Of a DNA stretch of 64,000 nt, positions 1 through 9,417 are shown in pieces. The position numbers were made by a program, and so were the translations under genes. The stretch is taken from assembly GCA_024362935.1 (NCBI GenBank), contig JANCRA010000010.1, positions 1,312,001 through 1,376,000 of the forward strand. The letters are read 5' to 3'. The DNA is from Setophaga petechia. Its lineage: Eukaryota > Chordata > Aves > Passeriformes > Parulidae. Within the stretch, counting starts at the first letter, position 1. Each line of letters opens with the position of its first letter. Under the pieces are notes generated by a model that saw only the letters and a list, made by a program, of their open reading frames with translations, did not search any database and was not told where the DNA came from.

Positions 1-2110
1 TGCAGTGCATTGAAAAGCTAACTGCTCCACAGCACTAGTACTGTGTTAGCAGCTTGCAAAGTGCTAGAAAACAGTACTTTCCCACTCTCTTGCCTTTCCC
101 TTCACATTAATACTTGAAAGGAAGGCGTCTTAGACAACTTTGTTTTACATTTTGCAAAACACACTGCAGCCCTCTGTGCAACTTCTACAACACGATGGAA
201 GTTGTTTAGTGAGCAGCAACGTTTTCCCCTTGCGAAACAAAGGGAAAAAGCTATTTGCTCAGATGTAGGTATCAAGAAACACTTACTGCCGTGCACTGAC
301 AAGCTAATTGCTACACAGCACTGCGATTGTGTTAGCAGCTTGCAAAGTGCTAGAAAACAGTACTTTCCCACTCTCTTGCCTTTCCCTTCACATTAATACT
401 TGAAAGGAAGGCGTCTTAGATAACTTTCTTTTTCTTGTTACAGAACACACTGCAGCCCTATGTTCAACTTCTAGAACACGATAGGAGATGTTTAGTGAGC
501 AAGAAGGTTTTCTCCTTGGGAGACATAGTGAAAAAGCTATTTGCTTAGATGTAGGTGACAAGAAACACTTACTGCAGTGCATTCAAAAGCTAACTGCTAC
601 ACAGCACTGGGATTGTGTTAGCAGCCTGCAAAGTGCTAGAAAACAGTACTTTCCCACTCTCTTGCCTTTCCCTTCACATTAATACTTGAAAGGAAGGCGT
701 CTTAGACAACTTTGTTTTACATTTTGCAAAACACACTGCAGCCCTCTGTGCAACTTCTACAACACGATGGAAGTTGTTTAGTGAGCAGGAAGGTTTTCTC
801 CTTGCGAGACATAGTGAAAAAGCTATTTGCTTAGATGTAGGTGACAAGAAACACTTACTGCAGTGCATTGAACAGCTAATTGCTACACAGCACTGGGATT
901 GTGTTAGGAGCTTGCAAAGTGCTAGAAAACAGTACTTTCCCACTCTCTTGCCTTTCCCTTCACATTAATACTTGAAAGGAAGGCATCTTAGACAACTTTC
1001 TTTTATATTTTGCAAAACACACTGCAGCCCTCTGTGCAACTTCTACAACACGATGGAAGTTGTTTAGTGAGCAGCAACGTTTTCCCCTTGCGAAACAAAG
1101 GGAAAAAGCTATTTACTCAGATGTAGGTATCAAGAAACACTTACTGCCGTGCACTGACAAGCTAATTGCTACACAGCACTGGGATTGTGTTAGCAGCTTG
1201 CAAACTGCTAGAAAACAGTACTTTCCCACTCTCTTGCCTTTCCCTTCACATTAATACTTGAAAGGAAGGCGTCTTAGACAACTTTCTTTTTCTTGTTACA
1301 GAACACACTGCAGCCCTCTCTGCAACATCTACTACACGATGGAAGTTGTTCAGTGAGCAGGAAGGTTTTCTCCTTGCGAGACATACTGAAAAAGCTATTT
1401 GCTTAGATGTAGGTGACAAGAAACACTTACTGCAGTGCACTGAAAAGCTAACTGCTCCACAGCACTAGTACTGTGTTAGCAGCTTGCAAAGTGCTAGAAA
1501 ACAGTACTTTCCCACTCTCTTGCCTTTCCCTTCACATTAATACTTGAAAGGAAGGCGTCTTAGACAACTTTGTTTTACATTTTGCAAAACACACTGCAGC
1601 CCTCTGTGCAACTTCTACAACACGATGGAAGTTGTTTAGTGAGCAGCAACGTTTTCCCCTTGCGAAACAAAGTGAAAAAGCTATTTGCTCAGATGTAGGT
1701 ATCAAGAAACACTTACTGCCGTGCACTGACAAGCTAATTGCTACACAGCACTGCGATTGTGTTAGCAGCTTGCAAAGTGCTAGAAAACAGTACTTTCCCA
1801 CTCTCTTGCCTTTCCCTTCACATTAATACTTGAAAGGAAGGCGTCTTAGACAACTTTCTTTTTCTTGTTACAGAACACACTGCAGCCCTCTGTTCAACTT
1901 CTAGAACACGATAGGAGATGTTTAGTGAGCAGGAAGGTTTTCTCCTTGGGAGACATAGTGAAAAAGCTATTTGCTTAGATGTAGGTGACAAGAAACACTT
2001 ACTGCAGTGAAGTGACAAGTTAATTGGTACACAGCACTGGGATTGTGTTAGCAGCTCTCAAAGTGATTGAAAACAGTACTTTCCCACTCTCTTGCCTTTC
2101 CCTTCACATT

Positions 2111-2968
2111 AATACTTGAAAGGAAGGCATCTTAGAGAACTTTCTTTTTCTTGTGTCAAAAAACTCTGCAGCCCTCTCTGCAACATCTACAACACGATGG
2201 AAGTTGTTTAGTGAGCAGGAAGGTTTTCTCCTTGCGAGACATAGTGAAAAAGCTATTTGCTTAGATGTAGGTGACAAGAAACACTTACTGCAGTGCATTG
2301 AACAGCTAATTGCTACACAGAACTGGGATTGTGTTAGCAGCTTGCAAAGTGCTAGAAAACAGTACTTTCCCACTCTCTTGCCTTTCCCTTCACATTAATA
2401 CTTGAAAGGAAGGCATCTTAGACAACTTTCTTTTTCTTGTGTCAAAAAACTCTGCAGCCTTCTCTGCAACATCTACATCACGATGGAATTTGTTTAGTGA
2501 GCAGAAAGGTTTTCTCCTTGCGGGACATAGTGAAAAAGCTTTTTGCTTAGATGTAGGAGACAAGAAACACTTACTGCAGTGCACTGAACAGCTAACTGCT
2601 ACACAGCACTAGGACTGTGTTAGCAGCTTGCAAAGTGCTAGAAAACAGTACTTTCCCACTCTCTTGCCTTTCCCTTCACATTAATACTTGAAAGGAAGGC
2701 GTCTTAGACAACTTTCTTTTTCTTGTTACGGAACACACTGCAGCCTTCTGTGCAACTTCTAGAACACGATAGGAGATGTTTAGTGAGCAAGAAGGTTTTC
2801 TCCTTGGGAGACATAGTGAAAAAGCTATTTGCTTAGATGTCGGTGACAAGAAACACTTACTGCAGTGGACTGAAAAGCTTACTGCTACACAGCACTGCGA
2901 TTGTGTTAGGAGCCTGCAAAGTGCTAGAAAACAGTACTTTCCCACTCTCTTGCCTTTCCCTTCACATT
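2111..2968 (+). repeat. Three-monomer cassette C-C2-B2, found seven times
   Basis: A C monomer with ACAGAACTGGG, then C2, then a B variant with CAGCCTTCTGTGC, GATGTCGGTGAC and CAGTGGACTGAAAAG. The 858-bp trio starts at about 2111, 23715, 31880, 36168, 42329, 48490 and 58811 (the 48490 copy has ACAGCACTGGG in its first monomer). Spacings are 21604, 8165, 4288, 6161, 6161 and 10321. Because the trio stays intact while its surroundings change, it acts as a block in array expansion. Confidence 0.78.
2397..2682 (+). repeat. Monomer subtype C2, reference copy (286 bp)
   Basis: A C derivative marked by CAGCCTTCTCTGC, TCTACATCACGATGG, GAATTTGTTTAG, GCGGGACATAG and GTAGGAGACAAG. The same version occurs in monomers starting near 20855, 24001, 32166, 36454, 42615, 48776 and 59097. 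Seven of these eight sit in the same three-monomer context, so C2 is a good tracer of higher-order units. Confidence 0.82.
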
Positions 2969-5551
2969 AATACTTGAAAGGAAGGCATCTTAGACAACTT
3001 TCTTTTTCTTGTGTCAAAAAACTCTGCAGCCCTCTCTGCAACATCTACAACACGATGGAAGTTGTTTAGTGCGCAGGAAGGTTTTCTCCTTGCGAGACAT
3101 TGTAAAAAAGCTATTTGCTTAGATGTAGGTGACAAGAAACACTTACTGCAGTGCACTGAAAAGCTAACTGCTCCACAGCATTAGTACTGTGTTAGCAGCT
3201 TGCAAAGTGCTAGAAAACAGTACTTTCCCACTCTCTTGCCTTTCCCTTCACATTAATACTTGAAAGGAAGGCGTCTTAGACAACTTTGTTTTACATTTTG
3301 CAAAACACACTGCAGCCCTCTGTGCAACTTCTACAACACGATGGAAGTTGTTTAGTGAGCAGCAACGTTTTCCCCTTGCGAAACAAAGTGAAAAAGCTAT
3401 TTGCTCAGATGTAGGTATCAAGAAACACTTACTGCCGTGCACTGACAAGCTAATTGCTACACAGCACTGCGATTGTGTTAGCAGCTTGCAAAGTGCTAGA
3501 AAACAGTACTTTCCCACTCTCTTGCCTTTCCCTTCACATTAATACTTGAAAGGAAGGCGTCTTAGACAACTTTCTTTTTCTTGTTACAGAACACACTGCA
3601 GCCCTCTGTTCAACTTCTAGAACACGATAGGAGATGTTTAGTGAGCAAGAAGGTTTTCTCCTTGGGAGACATAGTGAAAAAGCTATTTCCTTAGATGTAG
3701 GTGACAAGAAACACTTACTGCAGTGAAGTGACATGTTAATTGGTACACAGCACTGGGATTGTGTTAGCAGCTCTCAAAGTGATTGAAAACAGTACTTTCC
3801 CACTCTCTTGCCTTTCCCTTCACATTAATACTTGAAAGGAAGGCGTCTTAGACAACTTTCTTTTTCTTGTGTCAAAAAACTCTGCAGCCCTCTCTGCAAC
3901 ATCTACAACACGATGGAAGTTGTTTAGTGAGCAGGAAGGTTTTCTCCTTGCGAGACATAGTGAAAAAGCTATTTGCTTAGATGTAGGTGACAAGAAACAC
4001 TTACTGCAGTGCACTGAACAGCTAACTGCTCCACAGCACTAGTACTGTGTTAGCAGCTTGCAAAGTGCTAGAAAACAGTACTTTCCCACTCTCTTGCCTT
4101 TCCCTTCACATTAATACTTGAAAGGAAGGCGTCTTAGACAACTTTCTTTTTCTTGTTACAGAACACACTGCAGCCCTATGTTCAACTTCTACAACACGAT
4201 GGAAGTTGTTTAGTGAGCAGCAACGTTTTCCCCTTGCGAGACAAAGTGAAAAAGCTATTTGCTCAGATGTAGGTATCAAGAAACACTTACTGCCGTGCAC
4301 TGACAATCTAATTGCTACACAGCACTGCGATTGTGTTAGCAGCTTGCAAAGTGCTAGAAAACAGTACTTTCCCACTCTCTTGCCTTTCCCTACACATTAA
4401 TACTTGAAAGGAAGGCGTCTTAGACAACTTTCTTTTTCTTGTTACAGAACACACTGCAGCCCTCTGTTCAACTTCTAGAACACGATAGGAGATGTTTAGT
4501 GAGCAAGAAGGTTTTCTCCTTGGGAGACATAGTGAAAAAGCTATTTGCTTAGATGTAGGTGACAAGAAACGCTTACTGCAGTGCATTCAAAAGCTAACTG
4601 CTACACAGCACTGGGATTGTGTTAGCAGCCTGCAAAGTGCTAGAAAACAGTACTTTCCCACTCTCTTGCCTTTCCCTTCACATTAATACTTGAAAGGAAG
4701 GCATCTTAGACAACTTTCTTTTTCTTGTGTCAAAAAACTCTGCAGCCCTCTCTGCAACATCTACAACACGATGGAAGTTGTTTAGTGAGCAGGAAGGTTT
4801 TCTCCTTGCGAGACATAGTGAAAAAGCTATTTGCTTAGATGTAGGTGACAAGAAACACTTACTGCCGTGCACTGAACAGCTAATTGCTACACAGAACTGG
4901 GATTGTGTTAGCAGCTTGCAAAGTGCTAGAAAACAGTACTTTCCCACTCTCTTGCCTTTCCCTTCACATTAATACTTGAAAGGAAGGCGTCTTAGACAAC
5001 TTTCTTTTTCTTGCTGCAAAACACACTGCAGCCCTCTCTGCAACATCTACAACACGATGGAAGTTGTTTAGTGAGCAGGAAGGTTTTCTCCTTGCGAGAC
5101 ATAGTGAAAAAGCTTTTTTCTTAGATGTAGGTGACAAGAAACACTTACTGCAGTGCACTGAACAGCTAATTTCTACACAGAACTGGGATTGTGTTAGCAG
5201 CTTGCAAAGTGCTAGAAAACAGTACTTTCCCACTCTCTTGCCTTTCCCTTCACATTAATACTTGAAAGGAAGGCGTCTTAGACAACTTTCTTTTTCTTGT
5301 TACAGAACACACTGCAGCCCTCTGTGCAACTTCTAGAACACGATAGGAAATGTTTAGTGAGCAGGAAGGTTTTCTCCTTGCGAGACATAGTGAAAAAGCT
5401 ATTTGCTTAGATATAGGTGACAAGAAACCCTTACTCCAGTGCAGTGACAAGTTAATTGGTACACAGCACTGGGATTGTGTTAGCAGCCTGCAAAGTGCTA
5501 GAAAACAGTACTTTCCCACTCTCTTGCCTTTCCCTTCACATTAATACTTGA

Positions 5552-6849
5552 AAGGAAGGCGTCTTAGACAACTTTCTTTTTCTTGCTGCAAAACATTCTG
5601 CAGCCCTCTGTGCAACCTGTACAGCACGATGGAAGTTGTTTAATGAGCAGGAACATTTTCTCCTAGTGAGAGATAGTGAAAAAGCTTTTTGCTTAGATGT
5701 AGGTTACCACAGGCAGTTACTGCAGTGCACTGCAAAGCTAATAGATGCACAACACTGGGATTGTGTGCCCAGCTTGCAAAGTGGTAGGAAACAGTACCTT
5801 TCCACTCTTCCTGCTTTTTCCACGCACATTACTATTCGAATGGAAAGAATTTTAGACAACTTTCTTTGGCTTCTTGCAAAACACTCTGCACACCTGCCTG
5901 CAATCTCTAGAAGTCGATGGGAGATATTTTCTGAACTGGCTCAGTTTCTCTTTGCAAGACATGGGGAAAAAGCAATTTGCTTAGATATAGGTGAAAAGAG
6001 GCACCTACTACAGTGCACTGCAAGCTAATTGCTGCACAACACGCAGATTGTGTAAGCAGGTTGCAAACTGATAGAAAACAGTACCTCTCCCTTCTCCTGC
6101 CTTTTCTATTCACATTTCTATTTGAATGCAAGGCGTTTTAGACAACTTTCTTTTGCTTCTTGCAAAACACTCTGCACACCTGCCTGCAATCTCTAGAAGT
6201 CGATGGGAGATGTTTTCTGAACTGGCTCAGTTTCTCCTTGCGAGACATGGGGAAAAAGCAATTTGCTTAGATGCAGGTGAAAAGAGGCACCTACTACAGT
6301 GCACTGAAAAACTAATTGCTGCACAACTCTGGGATTGTGTAAGCAGCTTACAAACAGATAGAAAACAGCACCTTTCCACTCTCCTGCCTTTTCCATTGGC
6401 ATTACTATTCGAATGGCAGCAGTTTTGGACAACTTTCTTTTGCTTCTTGCAAAACACTCTGCACACCTCCGTGCAACTTCTAGAAAAAATGAGAGTTGTT
6501 TTCTGAACTGGTACAGTTTCTCCTGAAGAGATATAATGCAAACGCTATTGGCTTAGATGTAGTAACAATAGGCAATTATTACAGTGCACTGCAAAGTCAA
6601 TCGTAGTAGAACACTGGGATTGTGTGTCCAGCTTGCAAACTGGTAGAAAACAGTACCGATCCGCTCTCCTGCATTTTCCCTTTCCAGGAACATTCGAATT
6701 GATGGCTTTTTTGGACAAGTTACTTTTTCTTGTTGCAAAACACGCTGCAGAGCTGCCTGCAACCTCTAGAGCACGATGGGAGGTTTTTTGTGAACAGACA
6801 CAGTTTCTCCTGGCGAGACATAATGAAAAAGCTTTTTGCTAAGGTGTAG
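5552..6849 (+). pseudogene. Diverged-monomer module 1 (long form), relic of a 96-codon protein repeat
   Basis: Four diverged units plus part of a fifth, with TTAGAC/TTGGAC landmarks at 5564, 5852, 6138, 6425 and 6711 (spacings 288, 286, 287, 286). The first unit keeps the 288-bp, 96-codon length. An open frame from 5552 to 6028 (158 codons) reads through the first unit into the second. It ends at TAA because GCAAGCTAA lacks one base found in GCAAAGCTAA. Another frame begins at an ATG at 6126 and ends at 6506 (126 codons). A third ends at 6842 (46 codons from the ATG at 6702). Recurrent residues are LLAKHSA, LPA-SR-RWE-F, QFLLARH-EKA-CLD, HLLQCT-KLI and WDCVSSLQ. I do not recognise the family. 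No signal peptide or membrane segment is evident. I infer a decayed coding repeat, not an active gene. Confidence 0.72.
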
Positions 6850-7052
6850 CCGGCAGGAGACGCTAAAGACCAGGAGACGGAGCACTGTGCCTTTAAGCGC
6901 CGCTTCCGGGTGTCTCTCGGCTGTAGCTGTTCTCCGGAGCACGCCGCGATCGGCGTAACGACACCAGATTCTTCGCGCCAAGAAGCGTCTTCTCCTTCTC
7001 CGGGAAAAAGAGACTGTCGGCAGCTTCTGAACGGCGAACTACGAAGCGGCAC
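6850..7052 (+). promoter_or_regulatory. CpG-rich island 1, promoter-like
   Basis: 203 bases quite unlike the satellite. I count about 23 CpG dinucleotides, against two to four per 286-bp monomer. Visible elements are CTTCCGG at 6903-6909 (core of an ETS-family site, CCGGAAG on the other strand), the palindrome CTCCGGAG, the inverted repeat ACGCCG-CGAT-CGGCGT, and no TATA box. There is no ATG on either strand inside the island, as in a 5' untranslated region. It replaces about 56 bases of a monomer between GTGTAG and ACTGGGATTGG, so the 286-bp phase is kept in sequence content on both sides. A promoter role is inferred from composition. It could instead be an inert captured exon. Confidence 0.6.
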
Positions 7053-7065
7053 AAAACTGGGATTG

Positions 7066-7071
7066 GGTAAG
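7066..7071 (+). other. Splice-donor-like GGTAAG at the island 3' edge
   Basis: Where the island rejoins the satellite the sequence reads ATTGGGTAAGCAG. In ordinary monomers the same place reads ATTGTGTTAGCAG. The two changes produce a near-consensus 5' splice site (G|GTAAG) about 215 bases after the island start. The same hexamer is at 28670, 40836, 45853 and 52014. The diverged units have GATTGTGTAAGCAG at the equivalent place, so part of the motif is ancestral. Its use as a donor is untested. Confidence 0.4.
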
Positions 7072-7130
7072 CAGCTTTCAAAGTGCTAGAAAACAGTACT
7101 TTCCCACTCTCTTGCCTTTCCCTTCACATT

Positions 7131-7415
7131 AATACTTGAAAGGAAGGCATCTTAGACAACTTTCTTTTACATTTTGCAAAACACACTGCAGCCCTCTGTT
7201 CAACTTCTAGAACACGATAGGAAATGTTTAGTGAGCAGGAAGGTTTTCTCCTTGCGAGACATAGTGAAAAAGCATTTGCTTAGATATAGGTGACAAGAAA
7301 CCCTTACTGCAGTGCAGTGACAAGTTAATTGGTACACAGCACTGGGATTGTGTTAGCAGCTTGCAAAGTGCTAGAAAACAGTACTTTCCCACTCTCTTGC
7401 CTTTCCCTTCACATT
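7131..7415 (+). repeat. Monomer subtype E with a one-base deletion (285 bp)
   Basis: AATACTTG starts at 7131 and next at 7416, giving 285 bases. The missing base is in GAAAAAGCATTTGC, against GAAAAAGCTATTTGC elsewhere. E also carries GATATAGG and AAACCCTTACTGC. The deletion recurs near 7271, 10130, 15563, 20711, 28875, 41041, 41609, 44471, 46057, 46915, 50632, 52218, 53076, 57237 and 58095. The first full monomer after every one of the six islands is of this type. The single missing base explains why higher-order periods are 2859, 5147 and 5433 rather than exact multiples of 286. Confidence 0.85.
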
Positions 7416-8559
7416 AATACTTGAAAGGAAGGCGTCTTAGACAACTTTCTTTTTCTTGTGTCAAAACACACTGCAGCCCTCTGTGCAATTGCTAGAACAC
7501 GATAGGAAATGTTTAGGGAGCAGGAAGGTTTTCTCCTTGCGAGACATAGTGAAAAAGCTATTTGCTTAGATGGAGGTGACAAGAAACCCTTACTGCAGTG
7601 CAGTGACAAGTTAATTGGTACACAGCACTGGGATTGTGTTAGCAGCTCTCAAAGTGCTAGAAAACAGTACTTTCCCACTCTCTTGCCTTTCCCTTCACAT
7701 TAATACTTGAAAGGAAGGCATCTTAGACAACTTTCTTTTATATTTTGCAAAACACACTGCAGCCCTCTGTGCAACTTCTAGAACACGATGGAAGTTGTTT
7801 AGTGAGCAGCAACGATTTCCCATTGCGAGACATTGTGAAAAAGCTATTTGCTCAGATGTAGGTATCAAGAAACACTTACTGCCGTGCACTGACAAGCTAA
7901 TTGCTACACAGCACTGGGATTGTGTTAGCAGCTTGCAAAGTGCTAGAAAACAGTACTTTCCCACTCTCTTGCCTTTCCCTACACAATTATACTTGAAAGG
8001 AAGGCGTCTTAGACAACTTTCTTTTTCTTGTTACAGAACACACTGCAGCCCTCTGTGCAACTTCTAGAACACGATAGGAGATGTTTAGTGAGCAGGAAGG
8101 TTTTCTCCTTGGGAGACATAGTGAAAAAGTTATTTGCTTAGATGTAGGTGACAGGAAACACTTACTGCAGTGAAGTGACAAGTTAATTGGTACACAGCAC
8201 TGGGATTGTGTTAGCAGCTCTCAAAGTGATAGAAAACAGTACTTTCCCACTCTCTTGCCTTTCCCTTCACATTAATACTTGAAAGGAAGGCATCTTAGAC
8301 AACTTTCTTTTTCTTGTGTCAAAAAACTCTGCAGCCCTCTCTGCAACATCTAGTACACGATGGAAGTTGTTTAGTGAGCAGGAAGGTTTTCTCCTTGCGA
8401 GACATACTGAAAAAGCTATTTGCTTAGATGTAGGTGACAAGAAACACTTACTGCAGTGCACTGAAAAGCTAACTGCTCCACAGCACTAGTACTGTGTTAG
8501 CAGCTTGCAAAGTGCTAGAAAACAGTACTTTCCCACTCTCTTGCCTTTCCCTTCACATT

Positions 8560-8845
8560 AATACTTGAAAGGAAGGCGTCTTAGACAACTTTGTTTTACA
8601 TTTTGCAAAACACACTGCAGCCCTCTGTGCAACTTCTACAACACGATGGAAGTTGTTTAGTGAGCAGCAACGTTTTCCCCTTGCGAAACAAAGGGAAAAA
8701 GCTATTTGCTCAGATGTAGGTATCAAGAAACACTTACTGCCGTGCACTGACAAGCTAATTGCTACACAGCACTGCGATTGTGTTAGCAGCTTGCAAAGTG
8801 CTAGAAAACAGTACTTTCCCACTCTCTTGCCTTTCCCTTCACATT
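8560..8845 (+). repeat. Monomer subtype A, reference copy (286 bp)
   Basis: Diagnostic marks are TTTGTTTTACATTTTGC after CTTAGACAAC, the words CAGCAACGTTTTCCCC and GCTCAGATGTAGGTATCAAG, and CTGCCGTGCACTGAC in place of the CTGCAGTGC of other types. Many A copies also have GCGAAACAAAG. The plus strand reads FSEQQRFPLA, but the first in-frame codon usable as a start is TTG, so the 64-codon frame has no ATG. It ends at TAA in CCTTCACATTAA like every other subtype. Confidence 0.85.
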
Positions 8846-9131
8846 AATACTTGAAAGGAAGGCGTCTTAGATAACTTTCTTTTTCTTGTTACAGAACACA
8901 CTGCAGCCCTATGTTCAACTTCTACAACACGATAGGAGATGTTTAGTGAGCAAGAAGGTTTTCTCCTTGGGAGACATAGTGAAAAAGCTATTTGCTTAGA
9001 TGTAGGTGACAAGAAACACTTACTGCAGTGCATTCAAAAGCTAACTGCTACACAGCACTGGGATTGTGTTAGCAGCCTGCAAAGTGCTAGAAAACAGTAC
9101 TTTCCCACTCTCTTGCCTTTCCCTTCACATT
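8846..9131 (+). repeat. Monomer subtype B, reference copy (286 bp)
   Basis: Diagnostic marks are TTTTTCTTGTTACAGAACAC, GATAGGAGATGTTTAGTGAGC, CTTGGGAGACATAG and often GTGCATTCAAAAGC. The change from CGATGG to CGATAGG turns the conserved Trp codon of the ancestral frame into TAG. Immediately downstream GAGATG supplies a real ATG, so B monomers hold a 64-codon ATG-started frame (8939-9133). The pyrimidine tract ending in TTACAG resembles a 3' splice site. Confidence 0.85.
8875..8894 (+). other. Splice-acceptor-like tract of B monomers (representative)
   Basis: A run of mostly T and C ending TTGTTACAG|AAC gives a good match to a vertebrate 3' splice site. All B monomers have it, whereas A (TTTTGCAAAAC) and C (GTGTCAAAAAAC) do not. 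In two copies (near 2729 and 24333) the CAG has become CGG. Downstream of the site lies the ATG of the B-type 64-codon frame. No function is shown. It may be chance in a pyrimidine-rich stretch. Confidence 0.35.
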
Positions 9132-9417
9132 AATACTTGAAAGGAAGGCATCTTAGACAACTTTCTTTTTCTTGTGTCAAAAAACTCTGCAGCCCTCTCT
9201 GCAACATCTACTACACGATGGAAGTTGTTTAGTGAGCAGGAAGGTTTTCTCCTTGCGAGACATACTGAAAAAGCCATTTGCTTAGATGTAGGTGACAAGA
9301 AACACTTACTGCAGTGCACTGAAAGGCTAACTGCTCCACAGCACTAGTACTGTGTTAGCAGCTTGCAAAGTGCTAGAAAACAGTACTTTCCCACTCTCTT
9401 GCCTTTCCCTTCACATT
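9132..9417 (+). repeat. Monomer subtype C, reference copy (286 bp)
   Basis: Diagnostic marks are CTTGTGTCAAAAAACTCTGC, CTCTCTGCAACATCTAC, GAGCAGGAAGGTTTTC and usually CACAGCACTAGTACTG. In the last of these the Trp codon TGG of the ancestral WDCV word has become TAG. C keeps the longest relic frame in the homogenised array: reading upstream from FSEQ it runs through SKNSAALSATSTTRW back to a TGA. The only upstream start candidate is GTG, so I do not regard it as a gene. Confidence 0.85.

Larger units (their letters stand above)
1..5551 (+). repeat. Homogenised monomer stretch H1 (left end open)
   Basis: About 19 monomers of the A, B, C and C2 subtypes, mostly 286 bp. The stretch begins inside a monomer because the window cuts it. 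It ends at the TGA codon (5549-5551) that precedes the diverged module. The whole stretch is repeated at 21605-27155, with no difference noticed. Short open frames of 64 to 92 codons occur in every monomer on both strands. They are identical shadows of the repeat and not separate genes: 286 is not a multiple of 3, so no frame runs through successive units. Confidence 0.93.
7073..9125 (+). repeat. Seven-monomer segment repeated at offsets 2859 and 8292
   Basis: The segment following island 1 recurs at about 9932-11984 and 15365-17417 (and at 28677 within the 21.6-kb duplication). Shared private marks include GCAACGATTTCCCATTGC, TTTCCCTACACAATTATAC, GACAGGAAACAC and the 285-bp E monomer. Only the first copy is preceded by an island. 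The other two are preceded by ordinary monomers. Confidence 0.85.

Noticed and set aside
102..371. 89-codon minus-strand frame in many monomers (and its 64-, 66- and 92-codon relatives)
   Set aside because: It is the antisense shadow of the monomer, uses a GTG start, recurs in every unit with the same variants, and cannot continue because 286 is not a multiple of 3.
2153..2398. 81-codon plus-strand frame reading SKNSAALS in C monomers
   Set aside because: The start is GTG, the frame is closed by TAA in every copy, and it is a relic of the ancestral repeat frame. I describe it under the satellite and not as a gene.
5936..5955. RNA polymerase III A box (TGGCTCAGTTTC) suggesting a SINE or tRNA relic
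   Set aside because: No B box (GGTTCGA-type) follows at a suitable distance, and the match is explained by the coding words ELAQF.
5552..6028. Active protein-coding gene in the long module
   Set aside because: No ATG at the head of the frame, a one-base loss in unit 2, another shift in unit 4 and a stop before the island make an intact product unlikely.
6960..6990. CENP-B box in the island (TTCGCGCCAAGAAGCG)
   Set aside because: It has the TTCG and one central A but lacks the CGGG half required by the consensus, and no match was seen in the monomers. A centromere role is therefore not supported by this motif.
6850..7052. Island as an inserted transposable element
   Set aside because: No terminal inverted repeats, target-site duplication or poly(A) tail were seen. 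It replaces about 56 bases of monomer and does not interrupt it.
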